A stretch of DNA of 64,000 nt from Nostoc sp. FACHB-892 (GTDB lineage: Bacteria; Cyanobacteriota; Cyanobacteriia; Cyanobacteriales; Nostocaceae), in contig NZ_JACJTR010000018.1 of assembly GCF_014698795.1 (NCBI RefSeq), positions 90,129-154,128 on the forward strand, in the 5' to 3' direction. Within the stretch, counting starts at the first letter, position 1; every line of letters starts with the position of its first letter. Below the pieces are notes generated by a model. The model was not told the origin of the DNA, did no database searches, and worked only from the letters and a program-made list of their open reading frames with translations. Made by a program: the position numbers and the translations under genes. This document shows, one piece after another, positions 52,636 to 61,102 of this stretch.

Positions 52636-54207
52636 CTAAAAGACGCAGCGAGCGCCGTCTGCGGGGATTTTGAGACCAATGAGGTAGTCGGCGACGATGT
52701 TGTTGATACACGCATTGCCGGCGGTGAGGGCTACACCGTGCCGTTCGCCCTCGACGGTCAGCAGGCTCGCGCCGAGCGTCTTGGCGAGGCTGATGCCGCC
52801 CTCGTGCGGGGTGCCCGGATCGCGGGTGACCGACACGACCAAGGTTTTAGGGAGTCCTTTGATGTTCTGGGCGTAGGGGTAGCCGAGGGTGGGTTTCACG
52901 CGCCAATGCTCACAGAGGTCGCGGGCGTTGACGGGTCGGCCAGTGTCCAGAAACGGTGCGACCTTGAAAATGTCGCGCGTCATCGCGCTCTCCTGCTCGG
53001 GCGCGTGGCGTTCCTCGTCGAGGCAGTTAATGGCCACCAGGGACTCGTTGCCATTGCCGTAGCTACCGTCGGCATTGCGCTGGCTGCTCCAGTCTCTCAA
53101 GAACAGCAGGGGTTTACTACCGCTTCCGGCCTTGAGTTCGGTGATGCCTTGGATCACTGCACGCCAGCTCAGATCGTTATAAAGCCCAGTGCTCACGCCG
53201 TCAATTACGGCGGTGTAAGTGACCTTGCGTCCGTCTGCGGTAATGATCGGTTTATCAATCAGTGGCCGCACGATCTGCTGGAAGGCGGCGCTAGCTTGCT
53301 TGGGATCGGTGCCGAGCGGACAAGTCGGGGTTTTAGCGCAGAAGGCCGCCATGTTGTCGAAGGCACGCTGGAAACCCGCGGACTGGACGAGGCGACGCTC
53401 GGTGGTGCCGGTGGTGGGGTCGACCGCGCCGTCGAGCACCATGGCCCGCACATTCTGCGGGAAGGTTTCGGCGTAGATCGCGCCGAGCCGGGTACCGTAG
53501 CTGGCGCCGAAAAAGGAGAGCTTGTCATCGCCGAGCACCGCGCGGAGTACGTCCATGTCGCGGGCGACATCGCGCGTACCGACGTGAGCCAGCACGTCCT
53601 CACCGCCGGAACGCTCGGCGCATTTTTGGTACAACTGACGGGTCTGGTGGTCGGTGTAGTCCTTGCCCCCGGAGTTGATCGAGTTGACCAACAAGTTGGC
53701 CTCTCGTTCGGCATCGGTGAAGCAGTCTAGGGCTGGTGTTGAGGCCGCAACCCCGCGTGGGTCGAACCCGATCAGGTCGAACCGCTCGGTGATCGGGTGC
53801 TCACCTAAGGTAGTCGCCACCAGGGGGGCGTAGCTCATCCCAGAGGCGCCGGGGCCGCCTGGGTTGAGCAGCAGGGAGCCGATTCGTTTGCTCGGCTTGC
53901 CCTTTGCCGGTACGCGCAGCAGTGCAATCTGCGCGGTTCGCCCGAGGGGGTTCTGGTAGTCGAGCGGCACCTCAAGCCGGGCGCATTCGAAGGTGTCGTT
54001 GGCGAAGTTCTTAGCGTCGGCATCCGTGGTGGCATAGCCCTCGCACGAGCCGAAGGTCAGCTTCTGGTCGTAAAATCGTTCTAATTCTACCGGGATCTCC
54101 CCCGGATTTGACGGGTGCCCGAATATGGGCTGGCCGCAGGCACTAAGAACCAGTATCACCGCCCCAATCATTAACGAGCTTCGGATGTGGGGCTTGTGAG
54201 CAAGCAT
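52636..54207 (-). CDS. Tripeptidyl aminopeptidase-type alpha/beta hydrolase lipoprotein, actinobacterial in style
   Basis: Exported serine peptidase/esterase of the TAP/SCO7095-type family (523 aa). I start at the ATG at 54207, which has AGGAG 8 bp upstream; an open frame continues to 54294. Signal peptide with lipobox LVLSAC (Cys24). Catalytic Ser236 in FFGASYGTRLG, Asp in VTRDPGTPHEGG, His in GERHGVALTAG; oxyanion region LLLNPGGPGASG; C-terminal TAP-like domain. The GC-rich codon use and family distribution (mycobacteria and relatives) contrast with the AT-rich neighbours, indicating horizontal transfer. It probably removes N-terminal tripeptides outside the cytoplasm. Confidence 0.85.
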   Translation of the reverse strand: MLAHKPHIRSSLMIGAVILVLSACGQPIFGHPSNPGEIPVELERFYDQKLTFGSCEGYATTDADAKNFANDTFECARLEVPLDYQNPLGRTAQIALLRVPAKGKPSKRIGSLLLNPGGPGASGMSYAPLVATTLGEHPITERFDLIGFDPRGVAASTPALDCFTDAEREANLLVNSINSGGKDYTDHQTRQLYQKCAERSGGEDVLAHVGTRDVARDMDVLRAVLGDDKLSFFGASYGTRLGAIYAETFPQNVRAMVLDGAVDPTTGTTERRLVQSAGFQRAFDNMAAFCAKTPTCPLGTDPKQASAAFQQIVRPLIDKPIITADGRKVTYTAVIDGVSTGLYNDLSWRAVIQGITELKAGSGSKPLLFLRDWSSQRNADGSYGNGNESLVAINCLDEERHAPEQESAMTRDIFKVAPFLDTGRPVNARDLCEHWRVKPTLGYPYAQNIKGLPKTLVVSVTRDPGTPHEGGISLAKTLGASLLTVEGERHGVALTAGNACINNIVADYLIGLKIPADGARCVF

Positions 54208-54475
54208 GGTTCTCCTCTTAGCGGGAACCGTTGGCTCTGAGGCGTGCGTGGGTAGGCCACGATTTTGCTTGTGGTTAGAAGAAATGTGAGACATGGGGAT
54301 AAACTCCTTCGAGCTAGTTGTTGATGGGTTCAGGTATTAACGGGGTCATCGATGACCCCACCAAAGCGCAGACTGTAAATTAGTTTGTTAGAACTTATGC
54401 ATTGACGGAAATAGGGTGGTGTGAGGCGTTACGCTTCCTCGATTAGTTCGACGTATGTTGATTTGTTTGACGCGA

Positions 54476-56623
54476 TCACTTCGCTAGCTTCACATCCAGC
54501 CCCGTCCAATGAGCGGCAAAAGCCCACATATCCGCCGTTTCCTCAATGATCTTGTCCGTGGGCTTGCCCGCTCCATGTCCCGCGCGCGTCTCAATGCGGG
54601 CAAGGTGGGGCTTGTCACCGATATCCACCGCCTGGAGCGCAGCGACATATTTGAAGGTGTGCCCTGGCACCACGCGATCGTCTGTGTCGGCAGTGGTGGC
54701 AAGGATCGCGGGATATGCCTTGCCAGACTCGATGTTGTGATAAGGCGAATAGCTCAAGAGGTTACGGAAATCCGCTTCCCGTGCCGGAGACCCATATTCG
54801 TCTAGCCATGTTTTTCCGCTCGTGAACTGGTCGAAGCGGAGCATGTCCATGACCCCAACCTGGGGCAGCGCGGCGGCGAACAGATCCGGTCGCTGATTGA
54901 CCACTGCGCCGATCAGGAGTCCGCCATTCGATCCACCCTGAATCGCCAAGCCGTCTTGGGGCGTGATTCCTTGCGCCTTGAGATACTCGCCCGCCGCGAT
55001 GAAATCGTCGAAGACATTTTGCTTGTTCTGACGACGACCCGCTTCGTGCCATGCCTTGCCATATTCGGAGCCGCCGCGAATGTTAGCAACAGCGTACACT
55101 CCGCCCTGTTCGACCCACCCCAGCGGCGCTGGCAAGAACTCAGGAAGTATGGGGATTCCAAATCCCCCATAGGCATAGAGCAGCGTTGGTGCCGAACGGG
55201 TCACATCCTTGCGTCGGACGATAAACATCGGGACACGGGTGCCATCCTTTGACGTATAGAAACGCTGTTCGACTGCGATCTGACTGAGATCGATCGCAAC
55301 CTTGGGTTGTGCCCACACCCGCGCCGTGTTGCTGGCGACATCATATCGATAGATTACGCCCGGAGCGTTAAAGCTGGTGAAGCCGAAGAAGGTTTCCGGG
55401 TCGCTCTGTTTACCCTTAAAACCGCCAGCGGTGCCGATACCGGGCAGCTTCACCACACCATCAGCCTTGCCATCGAGCGTGTAGCGTCGAATTTCTGTCT
55501 TCACGTCAGCCAGATAGGAGATCAGCAACCGTCCAGCGACCAGCGACGGATTGAGCAGAACCGAATCCTGCTCCGGCACTACATCCCTGATCGCTGGGTC
55601 AGCAGCGGCGATGTCCATCGTCACGACCTTGAAGCGCGGCGCGTCCTGGCTAGTCATGAGGAAGAACTTTGTCCCCACATTGCCGACGACACCCCATTGA
55701 TTATCGAGATTATCAACCAGCTTGCGAGGCTTCCAATCAGCGCTCTGGAGATCCACCACGGTCAGTGTATTGGTCGCTGAAATGGGCGAGGAAGCGATCG
55801 CGAGATAACCCCCGTCTTCGGTGATACTCAAGGTATGCAGCATATTCGGCTGATCCGGGTTTGTATAGACCAGTCGATCTTGCGCCTGGGGGGTGCCGAT
55901 CGCGTGAAAATAGACGGCATGGTTGGCTACGCTTGCTTGCGATTCGGTGCCCTGCTTCGGTTCAGGGTAACGGGCGTAGAAAAAGCCAGATCCGTCCTTC
56001 GTCCATGGGATGATGCTGGTGAATCTCACCCATTTGACCTGATCGTCGAGTACCTTGCCTGTGTTCACGTCCAGTACCCGAATCGTGCGCCAGTCGGTAC
56101 CGCCATCCTGCACCGCATAAGCCACGCGCTTGCCATCATCAGAAGCTGACCACTCGGCAAGTGCGGTCGCCCCGTCCTCTGCCCAACTGTTGGGATCGAT
56201 CAGCACGCGCCCTGCGCTATCCACGCTGTCGCGGACATAAAGAACCTGCTGGTTCTGAAGTCCGGAATTATGGAGGTAAAAATACCGTCCCCCCTTTTTG
56301 ACCGGAATGCTGAACCGCTCATAGTTGTACAACTGTTTCAGTCGGTTCTTGAAGATATCTCGACCCGGCAGCGTATTGAGATAAGCGTTGGTGACTTTGT
56401 TCTGCGATTCGACCCAAGCGGCGACTTCTTTGTCATTGCGGACATCGTTTTCCAGCCAGCGATAGGGGTCAGCGATCGTCTGTCCGAAATGTTGCTCGAC
56501 GACATCGACTCGCTTGGTTTCAGGATAGGTGATTGTAGGTGACATTGCTGTGGACTCCGTGCAGGCGGAGGCGAAATGGGTGGTAAAGAGTAGCGCGGTC
56601 GCGAAAAGGGTTGCGCGGCGCAT
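54476..56623 (-). CDS. Prolyl oligopeptidase, exported, proteobacterial in style
   Basis: S9A prolyl oligopeptidase, cutting short peptides after proline. 715 residues from the ATG at 56623, which opens an export signal (MRRATLFATALLFTTHFASAC) with a lipobox-like end. Seen: DPYRWLENDVRNDKEVAAWV, seven-blade propeller, then the hydrolase domain with LLYAYGGFGIPILP, IRGGSEYGKAWHEAG, nucleophile Ser565 in GGSNGG, Asp in TADTDDRVVPGH and His in RAGHGAGKP. GC-rich codons and sequence style point to a sphingomonad-like donor. The frame is open to 56710, but those 29 extra residues come from native AT-rich DNA. Confidence 0.88.
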   Translation of the reverse strand: MRRATLFATALLFTTHFASACTESTAMSPTITYPETKRVDVVEQHFGQTIADPYRWLENDVRNDKEVAAWVESQNKVTNAYLNTLPGRDIFKNRLKQLYNYERFSIPVKKGGRYFYLHNSGLQNQQVLYVRDSVDSAGRVLIDPNSWAEDGATALAEWSASDDGKRVAYAVQDGGTDWRTIRVLDVNTGKVLDDQVKWVRFTSIIPWTKDGSGFFYARYPEPKQGTESQASVANHAVYFHAIGTPQAQDRLVYTNPDQPNMLHTLSITEDGGYLAIASSPISATNTLTVVDLQSADWKPRKLVDNLDNQWGVVGNVGTKFFLMTSQDAPRFKVVTMDIAAADPAIRDVVPEQDSVLLNPSLVAGRLLISYLADVKTEIRRYTLDGKADGVVKLPGIGTAGGFKGKQSDPETFFGFTSFNAPGVIYRYDVASNTARVWAQPKVAIDLSQIAVEQRFYTSKDGTRVPMFIVRRKDVTRSAPTLLYAYGGFGIPILPEFLPAPLGWVEQGGVYAVANIRGGSEYGKAWHEAGRRQNKQNVFDDFIAAGEYLKAQGITPQDGLAIQGGSNGGLLIGAVVNQRPDLFAAALPQVGVMDMLRFDQFTSGKTWLDEYGSPAREADFRNLLSYSPYHNIESGKAYPAILATTADTDDRVVPGHTFKYVAALQAVDIGDKPHLARIETRAGHGAGKPTDKIIEETADMWAFAAHWTGLDVKLAK

Positions 56624-56754
56624 CGGTATCTTTATCTTTTGAAATGAGAGTCGAAATCCAAAGAGATTGAACTCTAGTATTTCTTGTCGTGATTTTGCAG
56701 TTTTGAACATGTCATTGACCTATTTAACAGAATGCTTGACCGTAACTACCTGGG

Positions 56755-56949
56755 TTAAACGATAGAATTTGGCGGCTCTATGTATGTCGTTGCCATCCAT
56801 TGGCGAACAGCTTCTTTTCCTTTAAGAGTCTTGTCGCCTACAAACGTCCGATGCGTGTCGTCGGCGCAGTACGACAAGAATCCTTCATTGTTGCCTTGGG
56901 CGATCGCCACGTTTGCCGCTTCTAAAATTGCTTTATTGTTCTCTGACAT
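56755..56949 (-). pseudogene. Truncated NTF2-like (SnoaL) protein
   Basis: From ATG 56949: MSENNKAILEAANVAIAQGN, NEGFLSYCADDTHRTFVGDK, then a stop after EPPNSIV at 64 residues, half the length of an NTF2-like domain (~130). The conical cavity could not form. Part of the same 5' region and first 20 codons is duplicated at 61896-62000. The upstream ATG (MNRGEIQ) lies in the ribosome-site region and is unlikely to be used. Confidence 0.7.
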
Positions 56950-57021
56950 CTGAATCTCTCCTCTGTTCAAAGCAAAAAAGTGGTGTGAGTTGTTATGCTG
57001 TTGCCCCTCACTGGTTTACTT

Positions 57022-57309
57022 CTAGGGACTGGTAAACGGCTTACATTGAATCGCCTTCACATTTCGCAGATAGTCCAACTGTGGCTCGAAATCAGTCGGA
57101 CAGAAGACATAAACATTGTCCTGAGATCGGCTAATGACTAAACGGTAGCTGGGTGGAATCCCTTCAGAACTTTCGAGCACTTCGATTCTGGGAATCACTT
57201 GTGAACTGACTTGAGCCAGGGATGGAAAATTGAACAGTAGGAGTACGCCGAACAGAATTGTGATTGCGATTGTGGTTGTGATTTTGGTTGGAAGAATCTT
57301 TCGGTTCAT
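57022..57309 (-). CDS. Small exported protein of unknown function
   Basis: 95 residues with a signal peptide (ITTTIAITILFGVLLLFNFP, cleavage near SLAQ), followed by a short domain with two cysteines (VYVFCPTDF, VKAIQCKPF) that may pair. Its ATG overlaps the stop of the upstream peptidoglycan-binding gene by 1 bp, so the two are coupled. No family recognised. Confidence 0.6.
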   Translation of the reverse strand: MNRKILPTKITTTIAITILFGVLLLFNFPSLAQVSSQVIPRIEVLESSEGIPPSYRLVISRSQDNVYVFCPTDFEPQLDYLRNVKAIQCKPFTSP

Positions 57310-57764
57310 TAGAAATCTCCTGTGGCTTGTGGTTGTGTAATGTTCTGTTGTTTCCAGGGAAGCGGGGAACGATAGGGGTTTTCGTGCATATCCAGGACTT
57401 CCCAGGTGGTTGGATTGACTCGCCCTGTAACTGGGATTCTGTATCGTCTCTGGAGATCGCGTACCGCAGACACTGTTACCGCACCAAAGGTGCCATCGAC
57501 GATCGCCCCTCTTGGATTGCCTAACCTCACACCTGCGGCTCCTAAAAAGCCATTGTCTTGAAGGATGCGCTGTAACAATTGCACGTCTCTGCCGCGATCG
57601 CCTTGGCGCAAAGTAGGTAAAGTTAAATCAGTGTAGGCAGTGGCGATCAGAATGGGGGAGGTTTGTTGTGGAGGAATGCGGTGTGCGATCACGGGATGAG
57701 TGAATGAACCTCCGAGCAATGCTGTTGCGATCGTTAGTACTCCGAAAATGAGTTGAAGTTTCAT
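57309..57764 (-). CDS. Exported peptidoglycan-binding domain protein
   Basis: 151 residues from the ATG at 57764 (AGGAGGA just upstream). Signal peptide (LQLIFGVLTIATALLGGSF) then one PG_binding_1 domain (LPTLRQGDRGRDVQLLQRIL, VDGTFGAVTVSAVRDLQRRY, VTGRVNPTTWEVLD). Likely anchored to the wall; first gene of a two-gene unit with the small exported protein. Confidence 0.8.
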   Translation of the reverse strand: MKLQLIFGVLTIATALLGGSFTHPVIAHRIPPQQTSPILIATAYTDLTLPTLRQGDRGRDVQLLQRILQDNGFLGAAGVRLGNPRGAIVDGTFGAVTVSAVRDLQRRYRIPVTGRVNPTTWEVLDMHENPYRSPLPWKQQNITQPQATGDF

Positions 57765-57797
57765 GATTGTCCTCCTGATGGAGATTGGTTTTATCAA

Positions 57798-57958
57798 AAA
57801 AAGTAAAGGTTCAAAACTTGCCCCTTGTGGGCGAAAAAATCCTTGTATCTCAAGGTAGGTAAAAACCCCACCCCTCGTGGGTGGCTGAGTTTAATTGCGA
57901 ATTGCGTTAGCGCAGCGTTAGCGAGTCTTCGAGCGTCATTGCGAATTGCGAATTGGAT
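57798..57958. repeat. Repeat-rich spacer
   Basis: Contains an imperfect CCCCACCCCTCGTGGGTGG hairpin (about 57869-57888) and the TTGCGTTAGCGCAGCGTTAG-type dispersed repeat with two flanking ATTGCGAATTG units. No gene. Confidence 0.6.
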
Positions 57959-58504
57959 TTATTTCGCATCAATTTGCGTCGGAGTGATTACTCCACTCGC
58001 TTTAAGACCTGCAACGAGGTCGGTCACTTGACGTTGAGCCTCTGCACTCAGGGAGTCAAAGTCGTCTAAGAAGAATTGACGTTCTAGCGTTAACTTCCGG
58101 GTATTGAGCAACCCTTCGATCCGCCAACCCTCGTCGCATTTCGTTACGACGTATAGCGGTAGCGAATCTCGTGACGGTGAAGTTTCAGTTTGTCCGGGCA
58201 GTATTACCCTGATAACTACGTGCATGAGCGCGAGTTGCGAGTTCACGAAGCGGACAAAATTCACCTCACCCTCCAGGCGTGTTCCTTTGACAACCGTGTC
58301 AAAAGCTTGCTGATGAAATGCAGCGATTTCTTTTCGACCCTTGAGATGTGTGCCCTCGAACGTGAGGAAATCGGCAGTTTTGCTGAACGGGGCAGCAAAG
58401 TCTTCCCCGCTACCTCGATTCCAAGCATCAATCATCTGGTAAAGGAAAGCACGGATTGCCGACTCGTCAGCATTAGTGGTGGTTTGAGCTGTTTGTGAAT
58501 TCAC
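57959..58504 (-). CDS. SgcJ/EcaC family (SnoaL-like) protein
   Basis: NTF2-fold protein of the SgcJ/EcaC family, annotated as oxidoreductases in natural-product clusters but biochemically vague. I choose the GTG at 58504 (181 aa), 9 bp after AGGAG; the frame is open to 58582 and overlaps the RidA stop. Seen: DESAIRAFLYQMIDAWNRG, ADFLTFEGTHLKGRKEIAAF, ALMHVVIRV and GWRIEGLLNTRKL. The C-terminal 40 residues are an extra helical tail. Confidence 0.78.
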   Translation of the reverse strand: MNSQTAQTTTNADESAIRAFLYQMIDAWNRGSGEDFAAPFSKTADFLTFEGTHLKGRKEIAAFHQQAFDTVVKGTRLEGEVNFVRFVNSQLALMHVVIRVILPGQTETSPSRDSLPLYVVTKCDEGWRIEGLLNTRKLTLERQFFLDDFDSLSAEAQRQVTDLVAGLKASGVITPTQIDAK

Positions 58505-58578
58505 AGTCTTGAGTTCTCCTTTTAAGTGATAGACCAGTTTTCGAGCAGCATAAATTGTGTTATTAACGCTTGCAAAAC

Positions 58579-58980
58579 TCACGGAACAATTGCAGTCACG
58601 CGAATTTCAATCCGCATCGTGGGTAGTCCAAGCACCGCGACTCCTACCTGTGTCCAGATTGGAGCATGGTTGGGCATATAATGACGAAATAGCTTGGACA
58701 TCACTTCGTTAACCTCCGGGGGGAACCCGCCAACATGGTAAGAATTAACGTGAACCACATGCTCCCAACCCGCACCAGCCGTCGCCAAGGTTCGCTCGAC
58801 GTTCCGGAACGCCTGAGCAATCTCGTCTGCAAGCGATTCGGTAATTTGCAGATTGTCATCCCAGCCGCCTTGCCCTGATATCTCCACTCGATTGTCAATT
58901 TTTACCGCTTGCGAGTAATGCAATTGATTCAACAGATATTCCCCATAACCAGGGGTAACAAAAAACTTGGGCTTATTCAT
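58579..58980 (-). CDS. RidA family protein
   Basis: Trimeric RidA/YjgF-fold protein, 133 aa from the ATG at 58980 (AGGA 7 bp before). Seen: YSQAVKIDNRVEISGQGGWD, QAFRNVERTLATAGAGWEHV, and the C-terminal TQVGVAVLGLPTMRIEIRVTA; the usual RIEI arginine of enamine deaminases is present. It may deaminate reactive enamines or be a detoxification or natural-product tailoring relative. Confidence 0.82.
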   Translation of the reverse strand: MNKPKFFVTPGYGEYLLNQLHYSQAVKIDNRVEISGQGGWDDNLQITESLADEIAQAFRNVERTLATAGAGWEHVVHVNSYHVGGFPPEVNEVMSKLFRHYMPNHAPIWTQVGVAVLGLPTMRIEIRVTAIVP

Positions 58981-59076
58981 GGTGTTCCTCATGTAGTACG
59001 TTTGACTCTATCTCGCGTTGCTGAAACGAGTTTGTTTCGGCATCATCCGAGTTAGACCCTGCCTCTCGTCAAGAAA

Positions 59077-59131
59077 GAGGAGGCAGAGCCTCCCAGAATG
59101 GGTTCCCAGCTTCCAGGCTGGGAACCAGTCA
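59077..59131. repeat. Dispersed palindromic repeat
   Basis: GAGGCAGAGCCTC and GGTTCCCAGCTTCCAGGCTGGGAACC are two adjoining hairpins of a common Nostoc dispersed repeat. Confidence 0.65.
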
Positions 59132-59174
59132 GGGCAAGGGCTGTGTCTTAACTTAGTGCCATTCGATTTAGACC

Positions 59175-59552
59175 CTAATGTTCAGAATTCACTTGCCATG
59201 TAATCACAATGATTTCTACAAGCGGTAAGACAAATATTAGCCGCGAAAACGCTCCTAAAATGGCTTCCATCGTCCAGTTCTGGCTCTGAACCTCCCAGAT
59301 CATCCCAACAATATAGTATCCAATCACCAACCAGGGTAGAATTACCGGTGAATTCCGTCTGCGATAGAAGCGGATCGTCCTCTCGCGCCAAAATGGGAAT
59401 GTGCTGAGGAGACAAAAAATGTAGGAGGTTCCTGCACTGAAGAACAAGCTTCTTTGAAGATCCGAAGGCAGGTTTGGGTATCCAAGTGCGATCGCACTCA
59501 GACAAACTCCGAGCGCGAGGTACAGAAAAGTAAACAAGGTAAATCGTTTCAT
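59175..59552 (-). CDS. Small four-helix membrane protein
   Basis: 125 residues from the ATG at 59552, preceded by GGAGAAG. Four hydrophobic segments (FTLFTFLYLALGVCLSAIAL; LFFSAGTSYIFCLLSTF; VILPWLVIGYYIVGMIW; LIFVLPLVEIIVITW). No family known to me. Overlaps the end of the next upstream gene only if the longer frame is used. Confidence 0.6.
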   Translation of the reverse strand: MKRFTLFTFLYLALGVCLSAIALGYPNLPSDLQRSLFFSAGTSYIFCLLSTFPFWRERTIRFYRRRNSPVILPWLVIGYYIVGMIWEVQSQNWTMEAILGAFSRLIFVLPLVEIIVITWQVNSEH

Positions 59553-59572
59553 TATTTCTTCTCCGGTGAAGC

Positions 59573-59860
59573 TTATTCTCTGTACCAGACACGCCCACAT
59601 TGAAAGCAATTGATTGTAATGCCCTGACCGATCATCACTGGGTGGAAACCATTACTGACTGTCACTCCGTGGACATCATCACTTGTGCCTCCTATCCGAT
59701 CGGGTAAAACGACAGTTTCAACATTGATCGCCTGTGTCGTTGTATTTTCGATCCACTGATTGACAGCACTCACAACCTCCGAGAAAGATTCATACTTGGA
59801 AGCTCCGCCGAAGGGTTTCTGTTCAGTAATGCGAGGCGCAAAATCTTTGCATTTAATCAT
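59573..59860 (-). CDS. Conserved cyanobacterial hypothetical protein
   Basis: 95 residues with KYESFSEVVSAVNQWIEN, INVETVVLPDRIG and the ending GRVWYRE, a set found in small cyanobacterial proteins of unknown function. Near the C-terminus a CFQC pair replaces what is normally another sequence, perhaps after a local frameshift. It lies 12 bp after the NAD(P)-binding gene. Confidence 0.55.
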   Translation of the reverse strand: MIKCKDFAPRITEQKPFGGASKYESFSEVVSAVNQWIENTTTQAINVETVVLPDRIGGTSDDVHGVTVSNGFHPVMIGQGITINCFQCGRVWYRE

Positions 59861-59872
59861 TTTTCCACCGCC

Positions 59873-60910
59873 TTAAAACTGTAGAGCTGACTTAGAGTCT
59901 TCGTAGATAGTCGCTCCCGCACTGCGAAGTTCATTCAGAAACCATTCGGTATCCGAGAGCAGTTCGGGTAGGTAAAGCCCAGGGCGGGCAGGAGCGCGGT
60001 CATTCAGTCCCAATACCGACACGAGAGAAAGAACGACGCTCAGACCCGTTAGTGAGGCTGCGCCACGCTTGAACTCCAGCATTGATCGCGAACGCTGCGT
60101 TCGACCATCGGCTTCGCCCTCAATTTCGACGACGATCTCGGTCGCTGCCTCACTGCCCCGGTGGCGACTGGATGATTCGTCAGTCACTAGGTCGAAACGT
60201 ACATTCGGTGCCCCAGTGGCAGCATGGAGGCTAGCGATATCGAACGTTGAAAATGCGGTGGCATCAAGTAAGCGACCGTCAATTGATTCGATCTTGCCCT
60301 TTGCTGCGTCGCCAGACAGCCATAAGCGCCGCCCACCCTCGAATACCATTGCGGGGGGAGCAGCCCCGTGTACCCGCTCCATATCTTCGAGCGACGCTGG
60401 ACCTGCTGGATCATTCTCGTCGAGGATTGCTCCGATCTGGATGGAGTGGATGACCTCGAAGCCTTTGACACTGTTGAGTGCCAGAAACACAGCCGCACCA
60501 GCCATCCAGTGACTGGCGAGCACGACGGGTGCTGCGGTCGCACGATGCGCGAACATCGCCAACTCAGATCCAATTTCGGTGAGGGCAGCGTTGATGTTCA
60601 GGTAAGGGATGCCCAAGTCCTGCGCGTAGCTCAGTCCTTTGAGTCCGGCTTCGGGAGCCAACATGACCACAGCAGCGACTGTGACATCATCACTGAGACC
60701 CAAGCGGGGCTTATCGAGATCTATGGCAACAGCTTCGGCAGCGCCCACCTCCTGGGCGACTTCACCTGCCGATTGCAGGTTCCGTCCTCCGATGAGCACT
60801 CGAACGCTGGGGTGCCTCTCGCGGAACCACCTGACGGCAGTGCGCCCCACGAAGCCCGATCCTCCGGCAAAAAGTACCTGTCCTAAAGCTACCTTATTTT
60901 CAAGTATCAT
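59873..60910 (-). CDS. NAD(P)-binding protein of the saccharopine dehydrogenase-like group
   Basis: 345 residues with an N-terminal Rossmann fold (VLFAGGSGFVGRTAVRWF, VRVLIGGRN, VAIDLDKP) and a catalytic-domain region typical of saccharopine-dehydrogenase-like oxidoreductases (LASHWMAGAAVFLALN, FEVIHSIQIGAILDEND). Substrate unknown. GC content is above that of the native genes, while the first ten codons (MILENKVAL) copy the start style of the SDR upstream, as if the 5' end were replaced by recombination. AGAGG precedes the ATG. Confidence 0.72.
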   Translation of the reverse strand: MILENKVALGQVLFAGGSGFVGRTAVRWFRERHPSVRVLIGGRNLQSAGEVAQEVGAAEAVAIDLDKPRLGLSDDVTVAAVVMLAPEAGLKGLSYAQDLGIPYLNINAALTEIGSELAMFAHRATAAPVVLASHWMAGAAVFLALNSVKGFEVIHSIQIGAILDENDPAGPASLEDMERVHGAAPPAMVFEGGRRLWLSGDAAKGKIESIDGRLLDATAFSTFDIASLHAATGAPNVRFDLVTDESSSRHRGSEAATEIVVEIEGEADGRTQRSRSMLEFKRGAASLTGLSVVLSLVSVLGLNDRAPARPGLYLPELLSDTEWFLNELRSAGATIYEDSKSALQF

Positions 60911-61102
60911 GATTTTTACCTCTTGTTATGAAACCAGTTGCATTTACTTGAGTGTGATGACTTCCAACACTCAGTTTCTTTCAGATTCTGATGGTGCTTC
61001 TTTCAGCGATAGTGAACCTGTTTCGAGGTCATTCCAGCAAATTGCTTAGAGACCACCTATCCGGAACTGCGATCGCAAAAAGATATCTGCCAAGATCGCG
61101 AT

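Noticed and set aside
52606..53730. 374-codon plus-strand frame opposite the peptidase gene
   Set aside because: Long shadow frames are expected in GC-rich DNA; the minus-strand frame has the catalytic triad, lipobox and ribosome site.
55307..56149. Plus-strand frames opposite the prolyl oligopeptidase
   Set aside because: Antisense shadows of a gene with clear family motifs.
59182..59598. 138-codon frame overlapping the small membrane protein
   Set aside because: Same strand, different frame, no hydrophobic pattern or ribosome site; the frame starting at 59552 has both.
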